DNA of 36,985 nucleotides from an uncultured Catenibacterium sp. (GCA_900540685.1 UQGS01000018.1:1-36985), one strand, 5' to 3'; positions 1 to 8,405 are shown, numbered from the stretch's first letter. Notes: generated from the letters alone by a model not told the origin. Translations and numbers: made by a program.

Positions 1-2
1 TT

Positions 3-197
3 ATATTGCTTGATGAACCTACAAATGCATTAGATCCAGATGCTGTTATTCAATTCAAAAAAATGATGGAAGAAGAAAAAAGACGCAATGCCTGTATTAT
101 CATTGCGACTCATAATCATCAAGATATAGATGAATTGTTTGATGAAAAGATCTATTTAAATTCTGGCAGAGTAGAAAGAGTTGAAAATAATGACTAA
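3..197 (+). CDS. ABC transporter ATP-binding protein, C-terminal fragment (cut by window edge)
   Basis: Only the last ~64 codons are in the window. The frame opens with I-L-L-D-E-P-T-N-A-L-D, which is the Walker B motif followed by the D-loop. Further on, IIIATHNHQDI supplies the switch (H-loop) histidine. The Walker A and signature motifs must lie upstream of base 1. The short sequence after the H-loop is typical of single-domain ATPases of the exporter class (bacteriocin, peptide or lipid export). Its stop overlaps the start of the next gene by 8 bases, so the two are translationally coupled and probably work together. The substrate cannot be told from this fragment. Confidence 0.9.
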   Translation: MLLDEPTNALDPDAVIQFKKMMEEEKRRNACIIIATHNHQDIDELFDEKIYLNSGRVERVENND

Positions 198-882
198 GAA
201 TACAAAACTATATTTCATAGGTCTGTTGGTTTTAATAAGTGTGACTATAGGATATGCATTTGTGACTAAAACTTCTTTCACAGGCAATTATTATCTCAAT
301 GAAATTAAGAAACAGTATAATCTTGATGATTTTGTTTACTCTAATATTGAGGACAGTGAGTATTTCAATGAATCTATAAGCACATTAGATGAGTTAGAAA
401 AAAGCAGTGATCTGATTGTGAAAGTGAAGCCTGATGATGGTAAATTATTTTATAACAGCATAGAAAGATCAGTAAAAATCATCAATATATACAGTGATAA
501 TGATTCCTTGAAAAAAGGAGATACTATCTATATTCAAGAACCATTTTCTATCTCATATCTAAAGGGTATGGAAAGTATGAGTTCTGAAAAGGGATATGTG
601 TTAATGAACTCTAATCAGGAATATATTTTATTCCTGAAGCATCTAGATAAAGTAGATGGATATAAGTATAAGGATAATGAAAAGATAACTTATGTGCCTG
701 TCTCTACAATGTTGAGTAAATATTGTAGACAAGAAAGACCACTGTTAGTTAATGAATCAAAAATCGATGATGGAAAATTGTATTATAAAGATTTTAAATC
801 AACATCAGCTATTTTTGTTAATGATGATGAATGGAGCAGATATAATGCAATAGCATTAAAAGTCTATGATAAGTACAGGTGA
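190..882 (+). CDS. Membrane-anchored extracytoplasmic protein of unknown function, coupled to ABC ATPase
   Basis: A 230-residue protein from ATG 190. An in-frame TTG at 181 is possible, but the ATG gives the natural N-terminus M-T-K-N-T-K. Residues ~7-25 form one hydrophobic segment after a short basic stretch, so it is a signal anchor or uncleaved signal peptide; no lipobox Cys is seen. The rest is hydrophilic, rich in Asp, Lys, Ser and Tyr, and predicted outside the membrane. I recognise no domain. It starts inside the stop region of the upstream ABC ATPase gene, so it is probably an accessory or substrate-handling subunit of that transporter. This role is inferred from context only. Confidence 0.75.
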   Translation: MTKNTKLYFIGLLVLISVTIGYAFVTKTSFTGNYYLNEIKKQYNLDDFVYSNIEDSEYFNESISTLDELEKSSDLIVKVKPDDGKLFYNSIERSVKIINIYSDNDSLKKGDTIYIQEPFSISYLKGMESMSSEKGYVLMNSNQEYILFLKHLDKVDGYKYKDNEKITYVPVSTMLSKYCRQERPLLVNESKIDDGKLYYKDFKSTSAIFVNDDEWSRYNAIALKVYDKYR

Positions 883-953
883 AGTGAAAAGATAATTATT
901 TGATTATTCGCACGTAAATGCACGGTAGTCATAGAACCTAACTCTTACTTGAA

Positions 954-988
954 TAATAGCCAATCATGACATTCATGATTGGCTATTA
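954..988. repeat. 15-bp perfect inverted repeat with 5-nt loop
   Basis: The arm TAATAGCCAATCATG (954-968) is matched exactly by CATGATTGGCTATTA (974-988) around the loop acatt. It lies 72 bases after the preceding stop and 83 bases before alkD. No T-tract follows on either strand, so it is a weak candidate for a classical terminator. Its perfection makes a rho-independent terminator relic, an mRNA 3' end stabiliser or a protein-binding palindrome all possible. Confidence 0.8.
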
Positions 989-1070
989 AATTACCTAATT
1001 TTATGTAGATGTAAATGTAGAAAAAATATGATATCATGACAATAACAAATCGGAATTTGGAGGAGCAGGG

Positions 1071-1730
1071 ATGGACAAATATAATGAACTAAAAGAGGAG
1101 TTTGAAGCAAATAGAAATGATGAAAGCGCCACAAAAATGGCAGCGTATATGAGAAATCTGTTTGTATTTTATGGTTTACCAACACCGAAACGAAAATCCA
1201 TCTATAAAGAATTTCTAAGAGCCGAAAAAACAAAAAAGGTTATTGACTGGGATTTGCTTGACAGATGTTATGCAGACGAACATAGGGAATTCCATTATTT
1301 TGTGATGGATTATCTTGCAGCGATGCAGAAATTCTTAACATATGATGATATTCCACACATAAAAAAGTATATTAAAACAAATCAATGGTGGGATACAATA
1401 GATGGGCTGGACAGAATTATTGGAAATATGGCATTTCTTGACGAGAGAATAAACAACTTAATGCTTGAATGGTCAACAGATGATGATTTTTGGGTGCGAA
1501 GAATTGCTATTGACCATCAGCTGTGCAGAAAAGATAAAACAAACACACAGTTGCTTGAGAAAATATTGGTAAACAATTTTGGCAGTTCTGAATTTTTTAT
1601 CAATAAAGCAATCGGTTGGAGTTTGAGGGACTATTCAAAGACCAATCCTGATTGGGTAAGAAATTTCGTTGAGACTTACAAGGATAAAATGGATAAATTA
1701 AGTATTCGGGAAGCAAGTAAATATTTATGA
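1071..1730 (+). CDS. DNA alkylation repair protein, AlkD-type HEAT-repeat DNA glycosylase
   Basis: 219 residues, close to the ~225-235 usual for AlkD. This family removes cationic N3- and N7-alkylpurines, binding DNA in the groove of a HEAT-like solenoid. Visible family hallmarks are the N-terminal helix pair ending in F-Y-G-L-P-T-P-K-R, the WWD-x2-D block at residues 106-111 (the active-site Trp/Asp region), the W-V-R-R-x-A block at 141-146 with the conserved Arg, and Trp183 in an I-G-W-x-L-R-D-Y motif. The ATG at 1071 follows a strong Shine-Dalgarno GGAGGAG (1059-1065), with a TATGAT -10-like element at 1027-1032. It is a solitary gene between unrelated operons, so probably an accessory acquisition. 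Confidence 0.93.
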   Translation: MDKYNELKEEFEANRNDESATKMAAYMRNLFVFYGLPTPKRKSIYKEFLRAEKTKKVIDWDLLDRCYADEHREFHYFVMDYLAAMQKFLTYDDIPHIKKYIKTNQWWDTIDGLDRIIGNMAFLDERINNLMLEWSTDDDFWVRRIAIDHQLCRKDKTNTQLLEKILVNNFGSSEFFINKAIGWSLRDYSKTNPDWVRNFVETYKDKMDKLSIREASKYL

Positions 1731-1923
1731 TTGTTGCTATATTAAAGAAATAGACAACTTCCTGATTATTGCAACTATGGCTATCATATGACAACTATTA
1801 AAATAACACATGCACAAAGAGCTTTTCTAGCAATGGAACTCTTAAAAAAGGAAATAAATAATCATAAAATAGAGCGTTTTAAAATCTATTCAACATGTAT
1901 TTTTATAAAAGGTGATACTGCAC

Positions 1924-1964
1924 AAAAAAACATTCCAACCTATTTATTAAAGTTGGAATGTTTT
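1924..1964 (-). terminator. Intrinsic terminator of the trpXYZ-type operon
   Basis: Read on the minus strand, a stem ACATTCCAAC/GTTGGAATGT (1952-1961 with 1930-1939) is followed by a run of seven Ts. It lies immediately after the stop of the minus-strand ATPase gene. Confidence 0.85.
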
Positions 1965-1966
1965 CA

Positions 1967-2761
1967 TTATTTCAACAACATTCTGTCATTCACAAATTCA
2001 CTGCCACTTGCTTCTTCAAACTTCTTAAGTAGGAAAGGAACAGTGAGTTTCTTTTTCTCTTCACCTTTGACATCATAGATGATCTGACCATTGTACATCA
2101 TAATCAATCTATTACCTACATCAATCGCCTGCTGCATATCATGAGTAACCATCATTGCAGTTAATTTCTGTTCAGTGACAATCTTATTAGTCAAAAGTAA
2201 TACTTTAGCACTTGTTGCAGGATCAAGAGCTGCTGTATGTTCATCAAGTAATAGAATCTTAGGTTTTGTGACAGTTGCCATTAATAGTGTTAAGGCCTGT
2301 CTTTGTCCACCTGATAATAAACCTACCTTACTTGTCATTCTCTCTTCTAGACCTAAATTTAAAGTCTTTAAGAGGTCATAATACAACTTCTTTTCTTCTT
2401 TCTTGATACCCCATTTTAAAGTGCGCTTCTGACCGCGTCTTTTAGCCATGGCTAGGTTTTCATCAATCTGCATATCAGCTGCAGTACCCATCATAGGATC
2501 CTGAAATACACGACCAATAAGACCTGCACGTTTATATTCTGGATACAAAGAAATATCTTTATCATCTAGTTTAATATGACCACAATCAATAGGATAAACA
2601 CCTGCAATCATATTCATTAAAGTGGATTTACCAGCACCGTTACCACCAATAACAGTAACGAAATCTCCATCATCTAATTGAAGATTAATATCAATCAAGG
2701 CTTTCTTCTCATTAATAGTGCCAAGGTTAAATGTTTTTGATACATGTTCTATCTTAAGCAT
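1967..2761 (-). CDS. ABC importer ATP-binding protein (TrpZ-type)
   Basis: 264-residue ATPase of an amino-acid importer of the COG1101 class. Visible motifs are Walker A GGNGAGKST (~residues 37-45), a Q-loop at R-V-F-Q-D, the signature L-L-S-G-G-Q-R-Q, Walker B I-L-L-L-D-E and the H-loop in V-T-H-D. The frame also allows ATG at 2770. I chose 2761 because GAGGTGG then sits 9 bases upstream, whereas it abuts the 2770 ATG. The gene overlaps the end of the permease gene and is last in a three-gene operon with the canonical order binding protein, permease, ATPase. The ligand is probably tryptophan or another aromatic amino acid (see the T-box entry). Confidence 0.9.
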   Translation of the reverse strand: MLKIEHVSKTFNLGTINEKKALIDINLQLDDGDFVTVIGGNGAGKSTLMNMIAGVYPIDCGHIKLDDKDISLYPEYKRAGLIGRVFQDPMMGTAADMQIDENLAMAKRRGQKRTLKWGIKKEEKKLYYDLLKTLNLGLEERMTSKVGLLSGGQRQALTLLMATVTKPKILLLDEHTAALDPATSAKVLLLTNKIVTEQKLTAMMVTHDMQQAIDVGNRLIMMYNGQIIYDVKGEEKKKLTVPFLLKKFEEASGSEFVNDRMLLK

Positions 2762-3686
2762 TTTTCTCATCCACCTCTTTTGTAAGTTTCTTATAGTTTG
2801 CAGTCTGTTTTCTATTTGCCATTAATACTGGAATAGTTAATGCGAGAGCTACAATAAATGCAGTAAGTAGCTTTAAGTCATCAGTTGATAAACCTAACTG
2901 AATTACAACTGCAATAATAATACGATAAATAATTGAACCAACAATAATCGCAATAAGTCTCTTTAAGAAACTTCCATAACGTCCAAAGATGACTTCACCA
3001 ATAACGATAGAAGCAAGACCCATAACGATTGCCCCCATACCGATCTTGACATCACCATAACCAACTGACTGACCCACCATGGCACCACTTAAGGCAATTA
3101 AAGCATTTGAGATCACTAAACCAAGTAGCTTAGTATAATCAGTATTGACACCAACAGCTCTTACCATCTGTTCATTATTACCAGTCGCACGTAATGCATT
3201 ACCTAATTCAGTTCCAAAGAACCAATAGAGTAGGGCAATCACAATAGCTACTGCAATAACACCTACAACTAGTGTTGACTGAGATACTGTTAAACCAACC
3301 ATTGGTCCCCAGTCATATAAGCTTTCTGTCTGAAGTAATGGGATGTTTGATTTACCCATAATACGTAAGTTAATAGAATATAAGCCTAACTGTGCAAGAA
3401 TACCAGCAAGGATGGCAGGAATCTTACATTTAGTATGTAATAAACCAGTTACAAATCCAGCCAAAGCACCTGCAAGAGTTGCTGCAAGAATCGCAACGAT
3501 TGGATTACCATGATTTGTAAGAATAACAGCACATACAGCACTTCCTGTTGCGAAAGAGCCATCACATGTCATATCTGCAATATCTAGCAGACGGAATGTA
3601 ATATAAACACCAACTGCCATGATGCCCCATAAGACACCCTGGTAAGTCGCACTTTGTAATGCTAAAAATAAAGACATTTCATTCAC
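2754..3686 (-). CDS. ABC importer permease (TrpY-type, BPD_transp_2 fold)
   Basis: 310 residues with about eight to nine hydrophobic segments spread evenly along the protein, in the style of the branched-chain-amino-acid/sugar permease family. The block F-R-L-L-D-I-A-D-M-T-C-D-G-S-F near the N-terminus and the cytoplasmic coupling region R-A-T-G-N-N-E-Q-M-V-R-A-V-G-V-N are recognisable for this group (COG4120). It starts 3 bases after the stop of the binding-protein gene and overlaps the ATPase gene, so all three are co-translated. It forms the membrane channel of the importer. Confidence 0.9.
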   Translation of the reverse strand: MNEMSLFLALQSATYQGVLWGIMAVGVYITFRLLDIADMTCDGSFATGSAVCAVILTNHGNPIVAILAATLAGALAGFVTGLLHTKCKIPAILAGILAQLGLYSINLRIMGKSNIPLLQTESLYDWGPMVGLTVSQSTLVVGVIAVAIVIALLYWFFGTELGNALRATGNNEQMVRAVGVNTDYTKLLGLVISNALIALSGAMVGQSVGYGDVKIGMGAIVMGLASIVIGEVIFGRYGSFLKRLIAIIVGSIIYRIIIAVVIQLGLSTDDLKLLTAFIVALALTIPVLMANRKQTANYKKLTKEVDEKNA

Positions 3687-3689
3687 TCC

Positions 3690-4658
3690 TTAAATAAGTT
3701 CAGCCTTATCTAATACTTCCTGTGGAATTGTAATACCAAGCTTTTCCATCTGAGCTTTATTGACCTGTAATTTACAATCACTTGCTTTTAAGTATTCAAT
3801 AGGCATAGTAGCTGGGTTACCTTTACCAGTTAAGATCTTAACAGCCTGCTTACCAGCGATAGTACCTAAGTTATAGTAATCAATACCATAAGTAGCTAAA
3901 CCACCTTTACTACACATACCTTCTTCACCAACAATAACAGGGATTTTACCCTGATCAGTTACTTTTACAACTGCTGGGATATTAGAAGCAAGTAGGTTAT
4001 CAGTAGGGATATATAAAGCATCTGCTTTACCTACGATAGAATCAGTAACAGACTGGATTTCATTGGATTCAGAAACAGTCTTAACTAATGGTGTCATACC
4101 CTGAGCCTTGATTTCTTTTACAGCCATCTTACCCTGAATTTCAGAGTTAGATTCATTACCTGCATACATAACAGCAACAGTCTTTGCGTTAGGCATGATC
4201 TGTTTTAATAACTTAATCTGTTCTTTAACTGGTGTTAAATCACTTGCGCCAGTGACATTTCCACCAGGTTTCTTATTTGATTTAACTAATTTACTACCAG
4301 CTGGATCAGTAACAGCAGATACAACAACTGGAATATCCTTTGTTTTCTTAACTACAGCCTGTGCAGCAGGAGTAGCGATGGCATAAATTAAATCATTTCC
4401 ATCATTCACTAAGCTTTCTGCAATAGTTTCACAGTTAGAGTTTTCACCGCTGGCATTCTTTAAAGTAATATTAGATGCCTTATAACCTGCTTTTACAAGA
4501 GTATCCTTAAATCCTTTATAAGATGCATCTAATGCATCATGCTGCATATACTGGATGACTCCAATTTTCACATCAGCCTTATCTTTTGTACTAGACTGAC
4601 TGCCACAGCCAGTTAATGCAAGACCGGCTGCCATTAAACCACATACAAGTTTCTTCAT
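3690..4658 (-). CDS. ABC importer substrate-binding lipoprotein (TrpX-type, COG2984)
   Basis: 322 residues from ATG 4658. A longer frame to 4703 exists, but it would run into the T-box terminator, and GGGAGG sits just upstream of 4658. The N-terminus is a lipoprotein signal, ending L-T-G-C-G-S at Cys18. The mature part begins D-V-K-I-G-V-I-Q-Y and shows the two-lobed periplasmic-binding fold typical of this family (I-Y-A-I-A-T-P-A-A-Q-A, V-S-A-V-T-D-P, A-L-Y-I-P-T-D-N). Family members were named TrpX because they co-occur with tryptophan T-boxes. Ligand assignment here depends on the leader's specifier, which is not clearly UGG. Confidence 0.92.
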   Translation of the reverse strand: MKKLVCGLMAAGLALTGCGSQSSTKDKADVKIGVIQYMQHDALDASYKGFKDTLVKAGYKASNITLKNASGENSNCETIAESLVNDGNDLIYAIATPAAQAVVKKTKDIPVVVSAVTDPAGSKLVKSNKKPGGNVTGASDLTPVKEQIKLLKQIMPNAKTVAVMYAGNESNSEIQGKMAVKEIKAQGMTPLVKTVSESNEIQSVTDSIVGKADALYIPTDNLLASNIPAVVKVTDQGKIPVIVGEEGMCSKGGLATYGIDYYNLGTIAGKQAVKILTGKGNPATMPIEYLKASDCKLQVNKAQMEKLGITIPQEVLDKAELI

Positions 4659-4691
4659 AATAGATTCCTCCCTTTTCTTTCCCCTAAAAAC

Positions 4692-4911
4692 AAAAAAATT
4701 CACCCCAAGAGGGCGAATTATCGCGGTACCACCTCTAGTTCATTAGTCATAGACTAACCTCACTAAATAGCGATAACGGGCAACCCGGGAAGTATTTTGT
4801 ACTTCCAACTCCATGGTGAATTCAAGAGTGTCTGCGTATGATTCTCACCGACCATCATATCTCTTATGCCGCACATTTCTTTACTATGTCATTTCTCTGT
4901 TTTTATAATAT
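4692..4911 (-). promoter_or_regulatory. T-box leader (tRNA-sensing riboswitch) of the importer operon
   Basis: On the minus strand all T-box parts are present in order. The Stem I apical hairpin has the loop GGUCGGUGAGA closed by UAUGAU/AUCAUA. A specifier-loop region has an AGUA on the 5' strand (4882-4885) and GAA on the 3' strand. The Stem III hairpin is GGAAGUA/UACUUCC. The conserved antiterminator sequence AGGUGGUACCGCGA lies at 4721-4735. Last comes the terminator AUUCGCCC...GGGUGAAU with seven Us (4692-4718). Uncharged cognate tRNA should stabilise the antiterminator and turn transport genes on. The triplet after GAA is UUC (4818-4820, Phe); a UGG (Trp) lies 5 bases further 3' at 4811-4813. 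Confidence 0.95.
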
Positions 4912-4917
4912 AAAAAT

Positions 4918-4946
4918 ATAATATAGGGATATTATGGAAAAGTCAA
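4918..4946 (-). promoter_or_regulatory. Sigma-A promoter for the T-box/importer transcript
   Basis: On the minus strand, TTGACT (4941-4946) and TATTAT (4918-4923) are separated by exactly 17 bases, each one mismatch from consensus. A start near 4911 puts the T-box Stem I at the very 5' end of the transcript, as expected. Confidence 0.8.
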
Positions 4947-4990
4947 ATAAAACTTTTAAAAGTTAGGGAAAAAACAAAAAGAAATATAAG

Positions 4991-5017
4991 AAAAAAGAGC
5001 AGATTATTCTGCTCTTA
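4991..5017 (-). terminator. Intrinsic terminator overlapping a stop codon
   Basis: Minus strand: AAGAGCAG, loop AATAAT, CTGCTCTT, then a T-run. The TAA stop of the TPR gene supplies the first bases of the hairpin. Confidence 0.9.
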
Positions 5018-6262
5018 GTAGTTGATTTCTTCGTAAAGAACTTTTAAAAGGACAGCCTTAGAACTCATCTGCTGACGCTTTCTATCATAAGTCTTGATGA
5101 CACTGTATTCAACAACATCATACTTTTCAACTTCTTCATCATCAAGGAAATCAGCCTGTCTGAAGAATAAGTTTTCTTCACCATCCTGGAAGATGCTACC
5201 AAAGCTCTTATCATGATTGTAGAATACTACTTTACCTTCATGACGAGTGATGTAGTTTTCTAGATGATAAACAACTTCACTATATACACGATCAAATGCA
5301 TCGCTAGCAGTTAAATCAGCATAATCAGCTAAATCAACATCAGCTTCATATGTATTACCATTTTCTTCTTCTAGCTTCTTGATGAGGCATTCTGCAAGTG
5401 CATGTGCCTTATCCTGACCCTTAGCCTTAGTCATTGCTGAAATCTTCTTGTAGTCTTCGATATTCTTATAATCGAATCCACCCTTGAAGAACTTATCGAT
5501 TAGAAGTGTATAAGCATCATCTTCACGATTTGTATTCATATAAAGCTTATAAAGGATTTCAAATGAATCTACTGCATTGAAATGACCCTGTAAAGCGATG
5601 AATTCATTTTCAGCTTCTTCATAACGTCCAAGTTCAACTAATGAGCTTGCACGATAATATTTAACCCAGTTAAGGTTGTTATAATGCCATTTTAAGTTAT
5701 AAGTGAAAGCAATGTTCGCAGTTTCAACACATGCTCTATATGATTCAAGTTCATATAATGCACGTACCTTCATACGATACCATTTCTCTTTCTTACTTTC
5801 GAATTCTTTACCATCTTTATTCACGAATGGTTTATCTTCTAGTGCAGGTGCATCTAAGTAGTCTAATAATTCAGATAACTTCTTATAGTCTACTGGAGTT
5901 GCTTTTAATACATGCTTAATAGCCTTGTTGACTGCAGCTTCAAGTGGAGAATATCTCTCCTGCTTACAATACTTAGCGATTTCTTCTAAGATACCATAGA
6001 ATAAACTTTCGTTCTTAGAAATCTCTTCATCGCTGATGTTGATATACTTATTATAAAGAGCATAGCCAAAATAATTGATATATCCTTTTAATTCTGGTGC
6101 CATTTCAAGGAATGTTCTTCCTACTTCAATAGCTTCATCAGTCTTACCCTGATCCTTTAATTCTTTAACGAAATCACGTGCCTGGAATTCGCTGAATGAA
6201 GAGGCATCCTCTTCGAAACGGTTCTTATAAGCCGTTAAATCTTTTACTTTTGATTCTTCCAC
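5015..6262 (-). CDS. TPR-repeat protein with C-terminal cold-shock-like domain, function unknown
   Basis: 415 residues from a GTG start with GGGGTGA upstream; no better ATG lies nearby. The first ~310 residues are alternating helices with TPR-like spacing (for example V-K-Y-Y-R-A-S-S-L-V-E-L-G-R-Y-E-E-A-E-N-E-F and D-E-A-I-E-V-G-R-T-F-L-E). The last ~75 residues begin G-K-V-V-F-Y-N and continue K-S-F-G-S-I-F then L-F-F-R-Q-A-D-F. That matches the beta1-beta3 pattern of a cold-shock (OB-fold) domain with its RNP-1-like K-x-F-G-x-I and RNP-2-like F-F-x-x. A nucleic-acid-linked scaffold is a reasonable inference, but no function is known to me. It is monocistronic with its own terminator. Confidence 0.85.
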   Translation of the reverse strand: MEESKVKDLTAYKNRFEEDASSFSEFQARDFVKELKDQGKTDEAIEVGRTFLEMAPELKGYINYFGYALYNKYINISDEEISKNESLFYGILEEIAKYCKQERYSPLEAAVNKAIKHVLKATPVDYKKLSELLDYLDAPALEDKPFVNKDGKEFESKKEKWYRMKVRALYELESYRACVETANIAFTYNLKWHYNNLNWVKYYRASSLVELGRYEEAENEFIALQGHFNAVDSFEILYKLYMNTNREDDAYTLLIDKFFKGGFDYKNIEDYKKISAMTKAKGQDKAHALAECLIKKLEEENGNTYEADVDLADYADLTASDAFDRVYSEVVYHLENYITRHEGKVVFYNHDKSFGSIFQDGEENLFFRQADFLDDEEVEKYDVVEYSVIKTYDRKRQQMSSKAVLLKVLYEEINY

Positions 6263-6310
6263 ATTATCACCCCTACGAGATATTATACATTTTTTTATTA
6301 TTGATGTGAA

Positions 6311-6340
6311 GAAAAAACGAACGGAGTTCTCCGTTCGTTA
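6311..6340 (-). terminator. Intrinsic terminator of glmS
   Basis: Minus strand: AACGAACGGAG, two-base loop, CTCCGTTCGTT, then T6. The long arms include the glmS stop codon. Confidence 0.92.
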
Positions 6341-8137
6341 CTCTACAGTTACTGATTTAGCTAAGTTACGAGGTTTATCTACATCACAGCCCTTAATGCA
6401 TGCTGTATGGTATGCGATTAACTGTAATGGGATAGCTACAAGTACACTCTGTAATAATGGATTGATATCTGGAAGACAGTAGATGTTTTCTACACCACTT
6501 ACTTCCTGTCCTTCTACAGTAAATAGAATGACTTCAGCACCTCTTGCGATTGTTTCCTGGATATTAGAAATAGTCTTAGCTGCAACATGAGGCTGAGTAG
6601 CAACTGCGATTACGACAGTACCTGGTTCAATTAAGGCGATAGGACCATGCTTTAATTCACCAGCAATATAAGCATCAGCATGTACATAAGAAACTTCCTT
6701 AAGCTTTAAAGCACCTTCTAATACACTTGCATAATCTAAGCTTCTACCAATAAAGTAGCAGTCATGCTTGTCTTTTAATGCTTTTGCATAATTTTCAAAG
6801 ATTGCTTCATCATCAATTAACTTAGATACATATTCTGGAAGGTTATTTAACTGTTCCATTAAATCAGTATCTACAGAATCTCCTCTTTTATCTGCAATAT
6901 ATAATGCGATTAAAGTAAGCAATACTAACTGAGTTGTATAAGCCTTAGTAGAAGCAACCGCAATTTCAGGTCCTGCACAAGTATAAAGTGTATACTGTGC
7001 TTCTCTAGAAATAGTAGAACCTAATACGTTAGTTACTGCAATAGTTGTACATCCTTTTTCATTTGCAAGCTTTAATGCAGCAAGTGTATCAGCTGTTTCA
7101 CCAGACTGTGATACAAAGATACATAAAGTCTTTTCATCAATGATTGGATCATTATAACGGAATTCGCTGGCAACCTGAGTAAGAACTGGTAAACGAGTAG
7201 CACGTTCAAGAATAGATGCACCACATAATCCTGCATGATAAGCAGTACCACATGCTACATAATAAACTTTATTAAATTTATTGAAATCAACATCTTTTAA
7301 TTCATCTAATACAATTGAATGTTCAAAGATACGACCTCTTAAAGTTTCCTGGATAACATGAGGCTGTTCATTGATTTCCTTTAACATATATGTATCAAAA
7401 CCATTCTTCTGAGCAGCTTCCATATCATAAGGGATAGTAGTCATTTCTTTTGTGATTTCTTCACCATCTTTATTATAGAAAGTAATGCTGTCTTTCTTTA
7501 ATACAGCCATTTCTAAATCATCTAAGAAATAAACATCTTTAGTATAAGCAAGCAGTGCTGGAATATCACTGGCTGCAACACTTGCATCTTCAGTACGTCC
7601 AATAACTAATGGACTTGCCTTTTTAGCAACTACAACTTCATCAGGATGTTCAGTAGAAACAATACATAATGCATAGCTTCCATCGATACAGTTTAATGTC
7701 TTTTTAACTGCTTCTAGAAGATCACCTTCATAGAAATAGTCTAAACACATAACAACAACTTCTGAATCTGTTTCACTTTGGAATGAATAACCCTTTTCCA
7801 ACAAAATATCTTTTAATTCTCTATAGTTTTCAATGATACCATTGTGTACAATAGAGATAGTGTTACTTGGATTTGTATGAGGATGTGAATTTAAGTTAGA
7901 AGGGATGCCATGAGTTGCCCATCTTGTATGACCAATACCTACATGACCAGTCATATCATGATCCTTTAACTTTTCTTCTAGGTTCTTTAAACGACCTTTA
8001 CATTTTACAGTTGTAAGTACGTTATTTAATACTGTTACACCTGCAGAGTCATATCCTCTATATTCTAGTTTTGCTAAACCCTGAATTAAAAATGGTAGGG
8101 CTTCACCATTGCCGCAATAAGCTGTAATACCACACAT
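6338..8137 (-). CDS. glmS: Glutamine--fructose-6-phosphate aminotransferase (isomerizing)
   Basis: 599 residues, the normal GlmS length. It makes glucosamine-6-P from fructose-6-P and glutamine, the first step to UDP-GlcNAc and peptidoglycan. The protein begins M-C-G-I-T-A-Y-C-G, with Cys2 as the glutaminase nucleophile exposed after Met removal; residues ~1-220 are the class II glutamine amidotransferase domain. Two SIS domains follow, with V-A-C-G-T-A-Y-H-A-G, S-Q-S-G-E-T-A-D-T and G-P-E-I-A-V-A-S-T-K-A-Y-T-T-Q, and the conserved C-terminus D-K-P-R-N-L-A-K-S-V-T-V-E. A longer frame to 8206 runs through the ribozyme and is rejected; AGGAGGA precedes ATG 8137. Expression is controlled by the ribozyme just upstream. 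Confidence 0.98.
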   Translation of the reverse strand: MCGITAYCGNGEALPFLIQGLAKLEYRGYDSAGVTVLNNVLTTVKCKGRLKNLEEKLKDHDMTGHVGIGHTRWATHGIPSNLNSHPHTNPSNTISIVHNGIIENYRELKDILLEKGYSFQSETDSEVVVMCLDYFYEGDLLEAVKKTLNCIDGSYALCIVSTEHPDEVVVAKKASPLVIGRTEDASVAASDIPALLAYTKDVYFLDDLEMAVLKKDSITFYNKDGEEITKEMTTIPYDMEAAQKNGFDTYMLKEINEQPHVIQETLRGRIFEHSIVLDELKDVDFNKFNKVYYVACGTAYHAGLCGASILERATRLPVLTQVASEFRYNDPIIDEKTLCIFVSQSGETADTLAALKLANEKGCTTIAVTNVLGSTISREAQYTLYTCAGPEIAVASTKAYTTQLVLLTLIALYIADKRGDSVDTDLMEQLNNLPEYVSKLIDDEAIFENYAKALKDKHDCYFIGRSLDYASVLEGALKLKEVSYVHADAYIAGELKHGPIALIEPGTVVIAVATQPHVAAKTISNIQETIARGAEVILFTVEGQEVSGVENIYCLPDINPLLQSVLVAIPLQLIAYHTACIKGCDVDKPRNLAKSVTVE

Positions 8138-8187
8138 AATCTTGTCCTCCTTGTTTTGTGGAATAAAAACGTTAAAACAAAGGAGTA

Positions 8188-8324
8188 CCTGATGAAATCT
8201 GTTCATTGATCACTCAATGGTTTTGTTCATCGTTTAGGCAGTACTATGCCTCTAGACCATCCGCCGAATCGTTCGATTAATCTAGTCCTCGTCAACTTAT
8301 ATAAGTCCTGGCGCTTTATAATCT
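8188..8324 (-). ncRNA. glmS: glmS self-cleaving ribozyme/riboswitch
   Basis: The minus strand carries the conserved ribozyme core. A-G-C-G-C-C starts at 8315, with predicted cleavage between A8315 and G8314. P2/P2.1 sequence AGTTGACGAGGA follows, then the invariant TCGGCGGATG, then P3, P4 (GATGAA/TTCATC) and P4.1 (CATTGA/TCAATG around GTGA). Glucosamine-6-phosphate acts as the cofactor, and cleavage destabilises the mRNA, giving product feedback. It ends about 50 bases before the glmS start codon, as in other Firmicutes. This is a compact version with a short P1 loop. Confidence 0.96.
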
Positions 8325-8347
8325 ATCACTTTATCTTAACGGTGACT

Positions 8348-8375
8348 ATTATATACGTGAATTAGGATAAATCAA
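8348..8375 (-). promoter_or_regulatory. Sigma-A promoter of the glmS transcript
   Basis: Minus strand: TTGATT (8370-8375), 16-base spacer, TATAAT (8348-8353). Transcription would begin near 8341, about 26 bases before the ribozyme cleavage site. Confidence 0.75.
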
Positions 8376-8405
8376 TTGAAAATATTGATATTTTAAAAAT
8401 ATGAA
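8376..8405 (+). promoter_or_regulatory. Possible divergent promoter for the PemK-like gene
   Basis: TTGAAA (8376-8381), 18-base spacer, TATGAA (8400-8405), placed back to back with the glmS promoter. The -10 is poor, so this is tentative. Confidence 0.4.

Noticed and set aside
1788..2078. 96-codon plus-strand frame
   Set aside because: Runs through the terminator and into the antisense of the ATPase gene; no Shine-Dalgarno; no recognisable domain. The region 1731-1923 otherwise shows nothing.
8138..8206. Upstream extension of the glmS frame
   Set aside because: Lies in the ribozyme and its 3' linker; GlmS needs Cys directly after the initiator Met.
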